Source: Dacryopinax spathularia (Eukaryota; Basidiomycota; Dacrymycetes; Dacrymycetales; Dacrymycetaceae). From it: DNA of 64,000 nucleotides. Shown one piece after another: positions 22,557 through 33,152 of the stretch (positions within the stretch are counted from its first letter, which is position 1; every line of letters begins with the position of its first letter). The stretch lies in assembly GCA_037974965.1 (NCBI GenBank), contig JBBPFI010000011.1, forward strand, positions 930,001 to 994,000, written 5' to 3'. The notes under the pieces were generated by a model. It had not been told where the DNA came from. It saw nothing but the letters and a program-made list of their open reading frames with translations, and made no database searches. Both the position numbers and the translations under genes were made by a program.

Positions 22557-23697
22557 TGCCGAATCTGTAATGACAGAATGGGTAAAGGAATGTCGGTGTG
22601 TAAAGAGCGTTTGTTGTAATACTGGATTACCGAGAAAGAAAGGGAAATGATGTTAGCGAGGTCACGGAGAGAGGAAAGGTGGTAAGGACTGCGCACCGTT
22701 CATAGAGACAGCCTGCACAGGCTCATAATTCACCACTCATCAGCGCCAAGTCCTGCATGATGCACGACATCACTCCCGTGCCCTGTCCTCCCAGCTGACG
22801 CGCGTATGACAACCCGATGCGCTCGTAAATCATCACTCTCCCAACCCACGCATGTGCGAAACAGATGGGGTTGAAGGATGGAGGGAAGGCCGCGGGTAGT
22901 CAGCTTGCCTCGTGTTCATCGTCTTGACGACCATCTGCGTATGTATAGGTTTCTGAGACCGGCGGCTGCGGCTAGGCGTAGTGGAGGTGAGTGATGCGGT
23001 GATTGCAAAGCTTAGTCCATTGGAGGATGCTTAATCGGACGGTTGAAGAGCGCAGAGACGTGGGACATTGAAAAGTGTAGCAATGATAATGGATGAATAA
23101 CAATACAGAATGCTCCTGCGGTAGTGATGGGGAACTGGACCGTCGTTGTGAGAAGCAAGGGACCAGGGTCGAGAAGCCCGCCTTCGTTACGGCGGTTACG
23201 GTCGGCCCGGCACGCATCCGACGCCAGATATCCGCTCACTTGCCGCACGATTGTCTTCTGCACTTCGTCATTCACCACTGGCTGAGGTCTAAAACATGCT
23301 ATCTTCAGAAGAAGGTTGACAATGGACAGCGAGCAGCTTGGCTTCGGTGGATTCACCCTTGCTCCACTCATTCTTCTGATTCGGGTCGGCGTTTTTTGGA
23401 ACGGTGGAAGGGGCAACCCAACTGCCATAAGACTGGCTTGGCTACCCTGTCCGCATGAACGGAGTTCCTGTCATCAGGTTCGGCAAGAACAATGGTATAG
23501 GAACACTCAGCGCAGTGTGAGGTCGCGCCGACCGACGAAAGGGAAAGGTCTTCGGGTCACGTGCCTCACATTCAGAACTAGTACTACAGTACAGCCTTGT
23601 ATGGGTGTTCGCGGACTACTTTACAATGGTGAGCCGTTCTCGCTATTTCGCACGGACAACTGTCCGCGGCTCCATGGGCTGACAGCGACTCTCAGCT
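22557..23697. other. Intergenic region
   Basis: About 1.1 kb between the Ser/Pro-rich gene start and the stop of the kinase-like gene. A reverse frame at 23012-23428 is open, but its translation shows no domain. I cannot support a gene. Confidence 0.35.
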
Positions 23698-25276
23698 CTA
23701 CATCGTCTGACTGCGCTTTGCCAGCCCCAGCCCAACGCCCAGCCCCAGCGTCCAAGACCGCTTCAGCCGCTTCCTCGGCAACACCTTCCCCCTCCTCCTC
23801 CATTCCTCCAACCAGTGCTCCCTCGCCTCCCAGCCGCTCCACGGCTGCAAAACAGCCTCGACGAGCGAACGGTGCATGTCCCATTCGGGCGCTGCGGCCT
23901 GCACCAGCAACCCACCCGAGCGTTTGTCGAGCCGCTCGAGCTCGCGCAGGTAGATCGTCTCTAGGTCTGTTGCCCCTGCTTGCCCGGCCGCGGAGAGGAA
24001 ATCGGGAGGCTTGGCGACCATCCAGAGTGGCATGACGGCCGCGCCTTCCCAGTCGACAACAGCGACGATCTGCCCCGCTTCGGGTCCATGGGTCTTGACG
24101 AGCAGATTACTGTTCAGGTAAGCTGCGGCAACGTGCTAACAGTGTATAACACACACCTAGGGCTGAGGTCGGGATGCCAGAGACAGAACGTGCGAGAAAG
24201 AACGTCCTTGCTGCTTGTATGCGGTAAGACTTGTAAGATGCCCATAATGGCTTCGTTCGCCCGCTTCAGGGCGCCAATCCCTCCCCCCTCGTCGTCGAAT
24301 CTGGCTTGGACGGCCTCGGGGTGTTCTTCCAGGAACTTGAGCTCGGTCCTCTCCAATGCTTCTGCCCATTCCTGCACGCTGGGGAAAGAGACCCGCGTGC
24401 TCCGGTAGGTCGACGTTGTCATTCTTGCTACGCGATCGGGGCGGGGGAGGGACATGCTCCCGACGCCGAACGTGCCGGAGCCATTTTTGTCTTGCCTGAT
24501 CGATCCCATATGCGTAAAGCGCATCTGAGAGAGTTGAAAGACGATGCGCGCGTACTGCCTTGCGAGCTCTTGCTTTGCGGAAGGGGCAAGGATGGGAAGG
24601 ACGGCGGAGAGCGGGGACGCATTTGTCTGATAACAAGTCAGAAGGCGTTAGGTGAGGGGGCGGGAGGTCGACGTACGATATGCTGCATTATGATGAACGT
24701 TGTTCCCAGCAGGGAACATGTAGTCCCGTACGCATATACTTGAGGTATTGGGACGGACATGCGGTTCCGGACGTACATCATTGTCTCGACCTGCAGGAGG
24801 CGTCATCGCATCAGCACCGTCAATGTATGCGCCTAAAGCCTTACCTCGGAGCGAACGCTCAGCAAGCTATTGACTTTGGAAGGACGAGAGAGACGGCATA
24901 GTACGGTTTCGGGGCTGTTGGGGTTGCGCTTGTTGCCAATGCGGAAAATGTATATCTGCATAGTGAGATGTCACGTGAGCCTTTCACAGCCAGTCCAATT
25001 TGAGTGACGTACTTGATTGTATGCGCCTGGAACGGCAGTCTCGTACGAGACATCGCCCATCCCGAAGAGCTGCTCGATAATGCGGACCAGCGCATGCTTG
25101 AGCGTGGACTCTGTCGGAGGGGCAGAGAAGAGCGGCGGCGAGGGCTGCCAGTTGTCCAGCGGGATAGGCTCGCCGCGATAACGGAAGTCCGAGACAGACC
25201 GCTTGCGCGTCGGGAGGGCGAGCTGCTGGTCAAAGGTGAAGGAGACCGGTGTCGTTGGTCGACTCTTGGTAGGCAT
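23698..25276 (-). CDS. Aminoglycoside phosphotransferase-fold (APH) kinase-like protein
   Basis: Five exons, phases consistent, 456 aa: 25276-25013, 24955-24845, 24790-24677, 24626-24157, 24109-23698. N-lobe strands are visible (YIFRIGNKRNPNSPETVLCRLSRP) followed by VETMMYVRNRMSVPIPQVYAYG and the hinge TTFIIMQHI. The catalytic loop WHPDLSPSNLLV gives H314, D316 and N321, and the metal-binding DWEG starts at D339. This is the APH/choline kinase family (PF01636 type), greatly expanded in Agaricomycetes, where members resemble the mitochondrial Aim9/Fmp29 proteins. The substrate is unknown; small-molecule or protein phosphorylation are both possible. All expected catalytic residues are present. 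Confidence 0.82.
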
Positions 25277-26854
25277 GATGAATGCTATCTGGTGCTGGTG
25301 TATCTTGTCGGTTTGTTGCTTGGCTAACAGTTAGGTTGTTTGTCGTCTGAGGAGAAAAGGTCTTGGCTGAGTTGTGCTCAGGATGCCAGCGTGTGTTAGC
25401 AACCCTGTGCCATCGCTCTCTTCGTCCTGTATTTGCGGCGTGGAAGGGCAAGCAGCATCAATCCTTTGCCACCAGCCTGGTCCGATATCGTTTGTCCGTA
25501 AGCAGGGATGAAAAAGCAGGGTGGATGACGACGAGTGCGAGTCAGGTAATGTGCGATACGAGTTGAGGTGATGGGAGAGAGCACAGCAAAGCACGTTCGC
25601 AGAGGATAGGACGATATGTAAGGCGGGGGCCGCGTCTGCGGATTGCTCCCTGTTCCACACACCACGGCCAATCCGCACCCGTTCCGCGGGGCAATCGGTG
25701 GCTTCTTTCTTCCTTCACCAAGATCGGATACCGGCGGATGCCGAAGTGATTGCCAGCGCATACACCGCCCTCTGATAAACACACCATCATGGGAATCACG
25801 CCTTCCCAAACCCTGACCGAGGCACCCTCGGACCTGGTTATCTTCCTTTCGCTGGCCTTTATAAGAACCTTCTCCACTCATTGTGTCGCCTGCATCTCCT
25901 TGGATGTCAAGCTTGCTCCCGGAAGGCGTGCAAGATCGCTCGCGTGATTGTCCAGCTGGGAGGAACAATCAGCGTTGGTTGCCTTGCAGAAGAGCTTATC
26001 TATCCACACCCTCTCCCTGCTTGGCAGGTACCCTTCCTTCTAACGCTGCTTCGCGATATGAACGGTCTGGAGCCTCTCCAGCTGGCATCCTCGTGTTTCC
26101 GCCTTCGTGGACCCAGCCTGTTCTTGCCGATAAAATTGCGTACCGTTTTTGAGCAAACCGCCCAGACTGCTGGGAACGCACCTGGGATGACCGAGGGATC
26201 CCATTGGCCGGTTCGTTCCGCACATTCCGCTTTGACTGGCGGACAAAGTCGGGTGAGACCAGAACGGTCCGATCATCGGAGGATCCAATGATCGTATCGG
26301 GAACGTTGAACGCGTCAGCGCCGGCGCCGGCAGACGGGGACGGGGTGTTCTCATTGTCCATCCCACTTGCCCTGTTAGCTCTCTGGTCTCCAGCCGTTCC
26401 TTTGCACTCCAAACAGCGACAACACAAAAATGACGCCGACTGTCGTGAAGCCAACCGATAGCAAGGGGACGAGGAAGGAAGACATGTCTCAGACCTTGAT
26501 GATGATGCTGATGATCTGCCAGACGCGTCCCCGGAACCTATTGGGCCGACTTGGCATGGATGACTCCTGCAGCGCTTCCTCTTCATCCTCTCACTTCGCA
26601 TGTCTACCAGCACGTATCTTGTCTTCGCTCAGGACAACATACTCCCTCAATATTATGGTAAAGATCCAGCAGATGCTCTTGCTCCAGAGATAGGGGATAT
26701 CCGTCCGGCCCCGGAGTACGTCCATCTGCGACAGAACGGCGCATCCTTACCGATCACTCCCCTGATCTTCTGATGTTGATAACTCCTGCTATGGTTCTCT
26801 AGCCCATGCGGACTGCACGCCTTTGCAACGCCTTCTACACCCACTCCGACCTAT
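25277..26854. other. Long divergent intergenic region, possible small membrane-protein gene inside
   Basis: 1.58 kb between two divergent starts. On the minus strand an ATG at 26485 opens a short hydrophobic stretch (SFLVPLLSVGFTTVGVIFVLSLFG) that stops soon after. A second minus-strand frame at about 26400-26200 (DNENTPSPSAGAGADAFNVPDTIIG, DRTVLVSPDFVRQ in pieces) could be its next exon after an intron ending CTAACAG. The donor is not clear, so I leave it as a candidate tail or single-pass membrane protein of under 100 residues. Elsewhere only chance frames are seen. Confidence 0.3.
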
Positions 26855-28054
26855 ATGAACGCCCAACCTTCGTCCGCAGACCTATTCCCCTGCTCTCCTC
26901 CCGTATCGTCTCCCAATCCAACTATGTCGACTGCGGATATCGAATCTCTCACTACGAGTCTCTCGACCGCTTCCCTCGCGGATAAGGCGGAAAAGAAGGC
27001 TTATGTCTACTGCACCACTGAGGAGTCCGTAGCGTCCGCTACGGCCGTCCTCAGCGCTGCGGAATACATAATCCTCGATTCCGAGGGACAGAACCTGGGC
27101 CGCGGGGACGGGAAGCTCTCACTGGTCTGTATTGGCACTCCTCACGCCGAGACCATCTACGTGTTCGACGCTGTCTCCGTCACTCGTTCTGTGGTGGACC
27201 CGAGCGGTCTTAAGAAACTGCTCGAGGACGAGTCGATGCGCAAGGTCGTCTGGGACGGCAGGATGGACTGGCTCGAGATGTCTATCTCTTGGGGTGTGCG
27301 TATGCGGGGCGCGATCGACCTGCAGATCGCTGAGATCCTCTCACGCTCCGCTGTAAGGGGTGAGACGAAGATAGGCAGGCTGAGGAGACTTGAGGACGGG
27401 TTCTTCAGCTCGATCGACGTGATTGGTAAGAGCGATTTGTTTGAGGGATTGCACCTCGTGCTGGGGATGCAGAAGTGCCTGGATTATCTTGGGCTGGAAA
27501 AGGAGTTCGCTAAGGATCGTATGTCCTCATTTTGCTCCGCTCTAAGGTGGGAAAGAATGCGGGCTGATGAGTAAGCAGCGGTGGTACAGGCGATGCACGC
27601 TGCGAATCGGACCGATCGATGGATGGAGCGTCCGCTCGACGAGCGGCTGATCGCCTACGCCGCACAGGACATCAAGCTCCTCGGCAAGCTGTACGACACC
27701 TTCCTCTCCAAAGGCTGGATCAAGGCCACCTCCTCTGCGATGGCCGAACTGGCCGCCATCTCCGAGCGGTACGTAACCATGTTCCAAACCCGGGGCGAGT
27801 CCGTCGCGTACAACGAGAAGCGGATCTGGATCGTCCTCCCGCTCGATATCCTCTCCCCCCCGACGCCGGGGAAGAAGTATACGTGTGGGTTCTGCAACCG
27901 CTACCTCTCGATCGGGTGCTTCGAGCATAGCTTCACGGGCGGGACAATACGCAGACGGCCGAGGTGCCGGCTGTGTCATGTCGTGTCCATGAAACGCGGA
28001 AGATCGGTCGACGGCTGGGTGACCGCAGACCCCTCTTTGTCTTTTCTTGCTTGA
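26855..28054 (+). CDS. DEDDy 3'-5' exonuclease with C-terminal CxxC..CxxC motif
   Basis: Exon 1 (26855-27518) and exon 2 (27579-28054) are joined by a 60-nt phase-1 intron (GTATGT..GCAG), giving 379 aa; a second possible start is Met24. Exonuclease motifs: I, ILDSEG (D75, E77); II, VVWDGRMDW with D134/D138 followed by AIDLQ; III, YAAQD (Y248, D252). These are the metal ligands of the RNase D/EXD1-like superfamily, which trims 3' ends of RNA or DNA. After the nuclease come C324, C327, C351 and C354 (C-x2-C-x23-C-x2-C), a likely zinc site that could bind nucleic acid or protein. The substrate is not evident. Confidence 0.83.
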
Positions 28055-28905
28055 ACCCCCGTCCAGTGTCTGGAAAGGCTTCTTGCAAGTCGCTGGACTT
28101 GCACGCAAGCCTTTCGTAGACTGCGGGGATGCTTCTTATCTGTGCAAAATCGTCCTTGTATGGTCTTGGTCCCATCTGCTTTCGCGATATCAATAACGAT
28201 AGCCATTCCATCATCGCAGGCAGATCCCGCGAGAAAAGTCCACTCTCACCCCCGCTCGCACGATCGTCGGTATAGTAAGCATTCAGCCTGTGCACCCAAC
28301 GATGTCGAACGGATCAGACACAAGCGGGAAATGTGCCTGCATCATACCGGTGCGCGGAAGCAACCTCCAATATCTCACTTCCAAATATAGTGCCCGTTGT
28401 TGCACGACCCTGAAACGCGCATCATCGGTTGTGGCTCAGCTCTCACCCACACAATCTCATGCATTTACTTACTTTATTTCAATTCATACTTTTCCAGGCT
28501 TCACAGCATAGATCGACCTTCTGGCCGGTCTGTCTGCCTACGAGAGAATGTGACAAAGCGATACCCTGACTCTCGGCTCGTGAAACGTTGTAAGAAGGAC
28601 ACTGGCGGGTGGGCCAGTCATCATAGACCCGGCGGTCTTCCTGGCGGTGCAACCGAAGGTCGAAACATGCTGCAAACTCCGCTGCCGATGTCGGCACTTT
28701 GGAGATAGGTGAGGGATATTAAAGGTGCGCATTATACCATCTCGGGTTCCTCATCCCTCTCGCTCAACTCGCTCAGGTGCAGGTCGCCTGAACTCCTCTG
28801 GTCGCACCCCCCTCTCGCATCACATCTACTTGGTGCAGGTCACCACTACCAACACACTCGCTCAACTACCTCTCTCCCCTTGCCCATTTACCAGACGATA
28901 TTAAC
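28055..28905. other. Intergenic region and K1 promoter
   Basis: About 850 bases. The last 150 bases contain a leader element shared with K3 (see 28780-28799) and a CT-rich stretch typical of fungal transcription starts. No gene is seen in the rest. Confidence 0.45.
28780..28799 (+). promoter_or_regulatory. Element shared by K1 and K3 upstream regions
   Basis: CAGGTCGCCTGAACTCCTCT ends 106 bases before the K1 ATG. The identical 20-mer lies on the minus strand at 32531-32550, ending 117 bases before the K3 ATG. K2 has a partial relative (GTGCAGGTTCACC, near 30555) and K4 a degenerate one near 35025. It may be a promoter or 5'-UTR element, or simply retained homology from duplication. Confidence 0.45.
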
Positions 28906-29838
28906 ATGCGTACTTCAACTGCAGTTTTGCTCACCGCTGCCCTTGCGGCTTCGTCCACTTTCGCTGCTCCTCTGTCGAGGCGAGCTGAGGAAAGCTCACT
29001 CGCTGCACGCGGTGGGTTCGGCCACGTCGTTGAAGCCCTGGCCAAGCACATCGAGGAGCACAAGGAGGCCTACAAAGTCCTCGGCAATGCTGCGCATAGC
29101 GTCATGCAGAGCGTGAGCGGGCGATCTATCGAGGACGATGATGTCATCGTGCTCTCCGAGCGGGACATCGAAGATCTTCTGGAACTGGACGAGCGCGAGC
29201 TGAACGACGTCCTGGAGGGGTTGGACGAGCGAAGCCTGTTCAGCATTGTGGAGCGTATCGGAGCCAAGATCTTGCACCACGGGGCGCACCACGCTGCTTC
29301 CAACGCCGGGAACAACAATAACAACAACCAGCACCGCCGGTCTCTTGAGGATGACGATGAGGATCTCACAGAGCGGGACCTCGACGATATAGATGAGCTG
29401 GACGAGCGCGAGCTGGACGATGACTTTGACGACCTGGATGAGCGCAACTTCTTGACCGGCATCATCGGAAAGCTGGTCAAGCATGGTGCCAAGCATGGGG
29501 CTGAGAATGCTGCCAACAACGCTGCAAACAACCAGCAGCAGCAGCAGCCACCGAACCAGCAGCGGTCGCTGGAGGACATCGACGACGAGGTCGACTTCAC
29601 CTCCAGGTCCGTCCCTGTCGACGAGCTCGAATTTGACATGGACTTCACCGCCCGTTCCGTCCCAGTCGAGGAGCTCGAGTTCGAGTCTCCTGACGCGCGC
29701 GACGTCGACGGTGCGGAAGTCGAGATGCGCGACCTTGTCGACGGCGAGGCGGAGCTCGAGGGCCGCAATGGGTTCACCAAGTTCCTCGGTAAGATCGGGA
29801 AAACCATCAAGAAGGGTCTCGGCTTCATCGGCCTCTAA
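28906..29838 (+). CDS. K1: secreted precursor with acidic spacers and cationic amphipathic segments
   Basis: Single exon, 310 aa. Residues 1-20 form a signal peptide ending AAP, then RR at 25-26. Residues 34-73 form a family block (ARGGFGHVVEALAKHIEEH..). Strongly acidic spacers repeat LDERELND/LDERELDD-like units and SLEDxDDE. Between them lie three glycine-containing helices with basic charge: residues 109-132 (SLFSIVERIGAKILHHGAHH), 181-201 (NFLTGIIGKLVKHGAKHGAE) and 288-310 (NGFTKFLGKIGKTIKKGL, then GFIGL). Asn/Gln runs follow the first two. The layout is that of a polypeptide precursor cut after Arg to release peptides, with acidic parts neutralising them. Cleavage sites are mainly single Arg, with HRR and SRR as better Kex2 candidates. 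Function is inferred, not shown. Confidence 0.72.
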   Translation: MRTSTAVLLTAALAASSTFAAPLSRRAEESSLAARGGFGHVVEALAKHIEEHKEAYKVLGNAAHSVMQSVSGRSIEDDDVIVLSERDIEDLLELDERELNDVLEGLDERSLFSIVERIGAKILHHGAHHAASNAGNNNNNNQHRRSLEDDDEDLTERDLDDIDELDERELDDDFDDLDERNFLTGIIGKLVKHGAKHGAENAANNAANNQQQQQPPNQQRSLEDIDDEVDFTSRSVPVDELEFDMDFTARSVPVEELEFESPDARDVDGAEVEMRDLVDGEAELEGRNGFTKFLGKIGKTIKKGLGFIGL

Positions 29839-30623
29839 GGAACGTGCCGCGCCCTTTCACTCTTCGCGATTCTGTAGCGCTACAACCGGCCCGTCATGTA
29901 TGTTGTACTGTAGACTGGAGATCATGCACGTCCGTGTACTACTCGGTGTACGTTCTGGTGTGAAGTTTAGTCCGCCTGCGCGTGGTCCCTTCCGCTGATT
30001 GTACTTGTAAAGCGTTTCACCATGGCCGTCGAACAACCGTGCGCATTGACGGTATAGATCATGCGCAAGAGTGAGTCACTACGGCTGGACATCAGCAGCT
30101 CACGGCATGACTCTGAAACGCGCCTGGGCCCATCGGAGGTTCAGCTGTTGATCGGAACAAATCTGATGCACTGCTTCATTTCGCCCACTAATAATCCCTC
30201 TCTCCCACGCTCATAAGCGAGAACAGCTTCTGATGGCCCTGAGCCTGTGATTATAGGTACGTGTGTGCCTTGTAGGACTTTCTCTCTCTCGCTGCGGAAA
30301 AAGCGATACCATGACCCTCCTAGCACCTGGGTCCGAAACAGCGCAGCTGGAGGTTCTGCAAGCTATCGATCGGCTCTCAGTCTGGCGATGCAACCGTGCC
30401 GAAACGTTCTTCAACTCTACTGCGTATGCCTGTGCAATGGAATGAATGAATGGATATTTAAGCTGAAGGATTGCCTTGGCTGGTTCGACATCGATCCCAT
30501 TCAATCGGTGCTGGTCACCCGATCTCTCCCCCTCCCCGATCCTTCAATCCAGCAGGTGCAGGTTCACCAACATAGACTTATTCTATCACTCCCACACCTT
30601 CCTTATTCCAAAGATACGCAATC
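29839..30623. other. Intergenic region between K1 and K2
   Basis: About 785 bases. It holds the K1 3' region and the K2 promoter, with GTGCAGGTTCACC about 60 bases before the K2 ATG. No other gene is seen. Confidence 0.45.
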
Positions 30624-31625
30624 ATGCGCTTTTCTACCACTGCAGTCGTCAGCCTCGCCGTCACCGCAGCTTCCATCCTCGCTGCACCTGTATTCAGTAC
30701 CGAAGACCCCGTACTTGACACACGCGGAGGATTCGGCAAAGCCGTCGAAGGAGCCGCCAAGCACGTCGAAAAACACCACCATGCCTACAAGGCACTCGGA
30801 AAAGCTGCAAACGGCGCATATCAAGCTCTCAATGCACGATCGGGATATAAGTTTCGGACACCTCTCTATCGAGACGAGGACGGGCTCCCTATCGATAGCG
30901 AACAAACTTTCGATGCACGATCCGGATACAAGTCTCGCACTCCTGTCTATCGCAATGAGGAGGGGCTCAGCTCGAGCTCGCTCATAGACAGGAATTGGGG
31001 CGAGGGGGACATGGACTGGCTGGACCGACGCGAGTTGGACGTAGATGACGAGGCTTTCCTGAACGGCAGGGGAAAGCACGAACTAGACTTCCACAGGATC
31101 TACCATAAACGTGAGGTTCAGGACGTCGTCGGGAGTCTTGACAAGCGGAACTTGGCAGACAACACCGTCATTGTGATGGCACGCGAGCTTGATCTGGGAG
31201 ACGAGGTCAGCCTGGATGCAAGGGGCAAGCACGAATTGGACTTCAGCAAAATCTACCATAAGCGCGATGTCGAGGACAGATTGGCGGAACTTGGCGAGCG
31301 AGACTTGTTGGATGAGGCTGGTGCTCTTGTAGTGCGGGAGACGGAATTCATCGCCAGGTCAGATCTTGATGATCCCCTGGAGCTCGAACCCCTCGGCGCT
31401 CGGGAAATCAACCAGGATGCGAATGCCCAACTGGAGCTGCGCGCCATCTCCAACGACGAGCAGCGATTGGAAGCGCGACAGCGCACCGCGTATCCCCGCG
31501 TCCGGCTCGGGAAGGCGCTCAATTTCGGCACGAAGCTTGCAAAGTACAAGGCGAAGCAGGCCTTCCGCAAGGCGGGTAGCATGGTCAAGGCGGTTATACC
31601 GCACCGTCGTGAATCCGACTCATAG
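30624..31625 (+). CDS. K2: secreted precursor with Kex2-flanked tandem peptides
   Basis: Single exon, 333 aa. Signal peptide to about residue 21. Family block at residues 34-72 (RGGFGKAVEGAAKHVEKHHH.. then ALGKAANGAYQALNAR). Two internal repeat pairs follow: ARSGYKFRTPLYRDEDGL (about 71-88) with ARSGYKSRTPVYRNEEGL (about 98-115), and RGKHELDFHRIYHKR (149-163) with RGKHELDFSKIYHKR (200-214). The second pair is bounded by Arg and the dibasic Lys-Arg that Kex2 cuts, followed by Glu/Asp-Val. DKR at about 173-175 is another site. The C-terminus (RVRLGKALNFGTKLAKYKAK, then QAFRKAGSMVKAVI) is strongly basic and amphipathic. This is the layout of fungal Kex2-processed repeat proteins. The released peptides have no relative that I recognise. 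Confidence 0.72.
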   Translation: MRFSTTAVVSLAVTAASILAAPVFSTEDPVLDTRGGFGKAVEGAAKHVEKHHHAYKALGKAANGAYQALNARSGYKFRTPLYRDEDGLPIDSEQTFDARSGYKSRTPVYRNEEGLSSSSLIDRNWGEGDMDWLDRRELDVDDEAFLNGRGKHELDFHRIYHKREVQDVVGSLDKRNLADNTVIVMARELDLGDEVSLDARGKHELDFSKIYHKRDVEDRLAELGERDLLDEAGALVVRETEFIARSDLDDPLELEPLGAREINQDANAQLELRAISNDEQRLEARQRTAYPRVRLGKALNFGTKLAKYKAKQAFRKAGSMVKAVIPHRRESDS

Positions 31626-31858
31626 TCAGCTGGCTTTTGGCACGGCCGTCATGTACCCGTAGTCATCACCTCAATTGAGAAGTATATGTACATTGAGCAC
31701 GTATCGAACCGCTGCCCGAGGGGAGACCAGTCGTCCGGCTCCTTACCCGGTACAAAGCGAGTCACAAAGACGAGGTCACGATCGAAAAGGTCGTACTCGC
31801 GGACCTCGCCGTAAACTCGGCTCCTCATCATTGCTCCCCTCTAGCGAGTGCCACCCTT

Positions 31859-32413
31859 CTAGTTCTGGTTGCTGTTGCTGCTCCCACCAGAGTGGCCCAC
31901 AACGCCCTTGACAACTTTCCCCACAATGCCGAACAGTCCGCGTTCGTCAAGCAGGTCTTCGTCGTCCATGTCCGACCTCGCACCAAAGTCCCACTCATCA
32001 TCGACGTCGTCCAGCGAGCGTTGCTTCTTATTCTGCTGGTTCTGGTTGCTGCTGCTACCACCACCAGACCCGCCCACGACGCTCTTCACGACCTTCCCGA
32101 CGATACTGAACAGCCCGCGCTCTCCCAATCCAGCAAGGAATTCAGCGCCGAGCTCGCGTTCGGCGATAACCTCATCGTCTTCGTCGTCGGAGATAGAGCG
32201 GCCGTTGTTGACGGCTTGATAGACGCCATTGGCGGCCTTGCCAATGGTCTTGTACGAGCTCGCATGTTTCTCGAGGTGGTTCGCTACAGAGTCGACGATT
32301 TTGCCGACCGTGCCGCGTGCGGTGAGTGAGAGGCGCTCTTCACTAGGGAGCGGTGCGGCGAGGGCCGAGGAAGCCCCGAGGGCGAGGACGAGAAGAGCGG
32401 TAAAGAAACGCAT
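31859..32413 (-). CDS. K3: secreted precursor with two near-identical GLF peptides
   Basis: Single exon, 184 aa, start chosen at MRFFTALLVLALGASSALAA because it gives a clean signal peptide like its paralogs; an in-frame ATG at 32506 would bury it. Family block at about residues 33-72 (RGTVGKIVDSVANHLEKH.. IGKAANGVYQAVNNGR). Acidic spacers (SDDEDDEVIAER, SLDDVDDEWDFGARSDMDDE) separate two copies of a hydrophobic-basic segment: GLFSIVGKVVKSVVGGSGGG (from residue 100) and GLFGIVGKVVKGVVGHSGGS (from 159), each preceded by ER and followed by Ser/Asn/Gln tails. K1 and K2 are on the opposite strand. Likely secreted and processed; peptide activity unknown. Confidence 0.72.
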   Translation of the reverse strand: MRFFTALLVLALGASSALAAPLPSEERLSLTARGTVGKIVDSVANHLEKHASSYKTIGKAANGVYQAVNNGRSISDDEDDEVIAERELGAEFLAGLGERGLFSIVGKVVKSVVGGSGGGSSSNQNQQNKKQRSLDDVDDEWDFGARSDMDDEDLLDERGLFGIVGKVVKGVVGHSGGSSNSNQN

Positions 32414-33152
32414 GTTTATGTACAGGTGTTGGTTCGGATTGGGTCGTAGATAGACAAAGGAGACAAAGGAATAAAGAGTGAGGACGAGATGTGAGGTGAC
32501 CGGCACCGGGTAGGGCTGGGATATGCGAGCAGAGGAGTTCAGGCGACCTGCGCCAGAGCGATGGATCTACGAATACACAGAGCCAGAGCAGTCAAGCAAG
32601 CACCTTTAATACCCGCATCCATTACGAGACCCATCAACCTTCAATGATCGGCCAAGCTACACCGTGGTCGATGCTGCAAGAGAAGCAAGACGGTTTGGAG
32701 GATGCACGGTGACGGTTCGCCGAGTGTTTCACGGCCAGGAAGCGCCGAGAGGTTGGAAACTGGATTGTAGCCTTTTGCCAGTCCAGACATCAGATCATCA
32801 GCGCTCAGTTTTCTCGTGATGTATCACTGAGAAAGTAGAAGGAGATAGATCAATGCAACTAGGTCTGGAGAGTTTGATCAAGAAGAGTTGAGCAGACCAG
32901 TTGACTGTAGCGTGAGAAGCAGTGCTCGGGGTTAAGCAGCAACTGAATGACCATATCACCGACGACAGATTCGGCTGTATTGTGACACCGCATGAAAAGA
33001 CGTAAATGCCAAGTGGCTTCTTAACAGCCCCGCCGAAAAATGGAAAAATAGAAAGTTCTCATCTACGCAGATCCCCGACCTTTGCGAAGGAAAGAAAACA
33101 GGAATGTGCCGCAAAATGTCGGGAAACCGAGGGTTCACGACGTCGTGGGCGA
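32414..33152. other. Intergenic region, duplicated at 34930-35628
   Basis: Holds the K3 upstream region and the 3' flank of copy C. Most of it recurs in diverged form at about 34975-35600; for example the stretch at 32950-33070 matches 35440-35545 closely. No gene is seen. Confidence 0.5.
32531..32550 (-). promoter_or_regulatory. Element shared by K1 and K3 upstream regions
   Basis: Minus-strand copy of the 20-mer described at 28780-28799, in the same relative place upstream of K3. Confidence 0.45.

Noticed and set aside
29070-29828. Minus-strand Ser-rich open frame opposite K1
   Set aside because: Produced by GAC/GAG-rich acidic codons read backwards; no signal peptide or other support.
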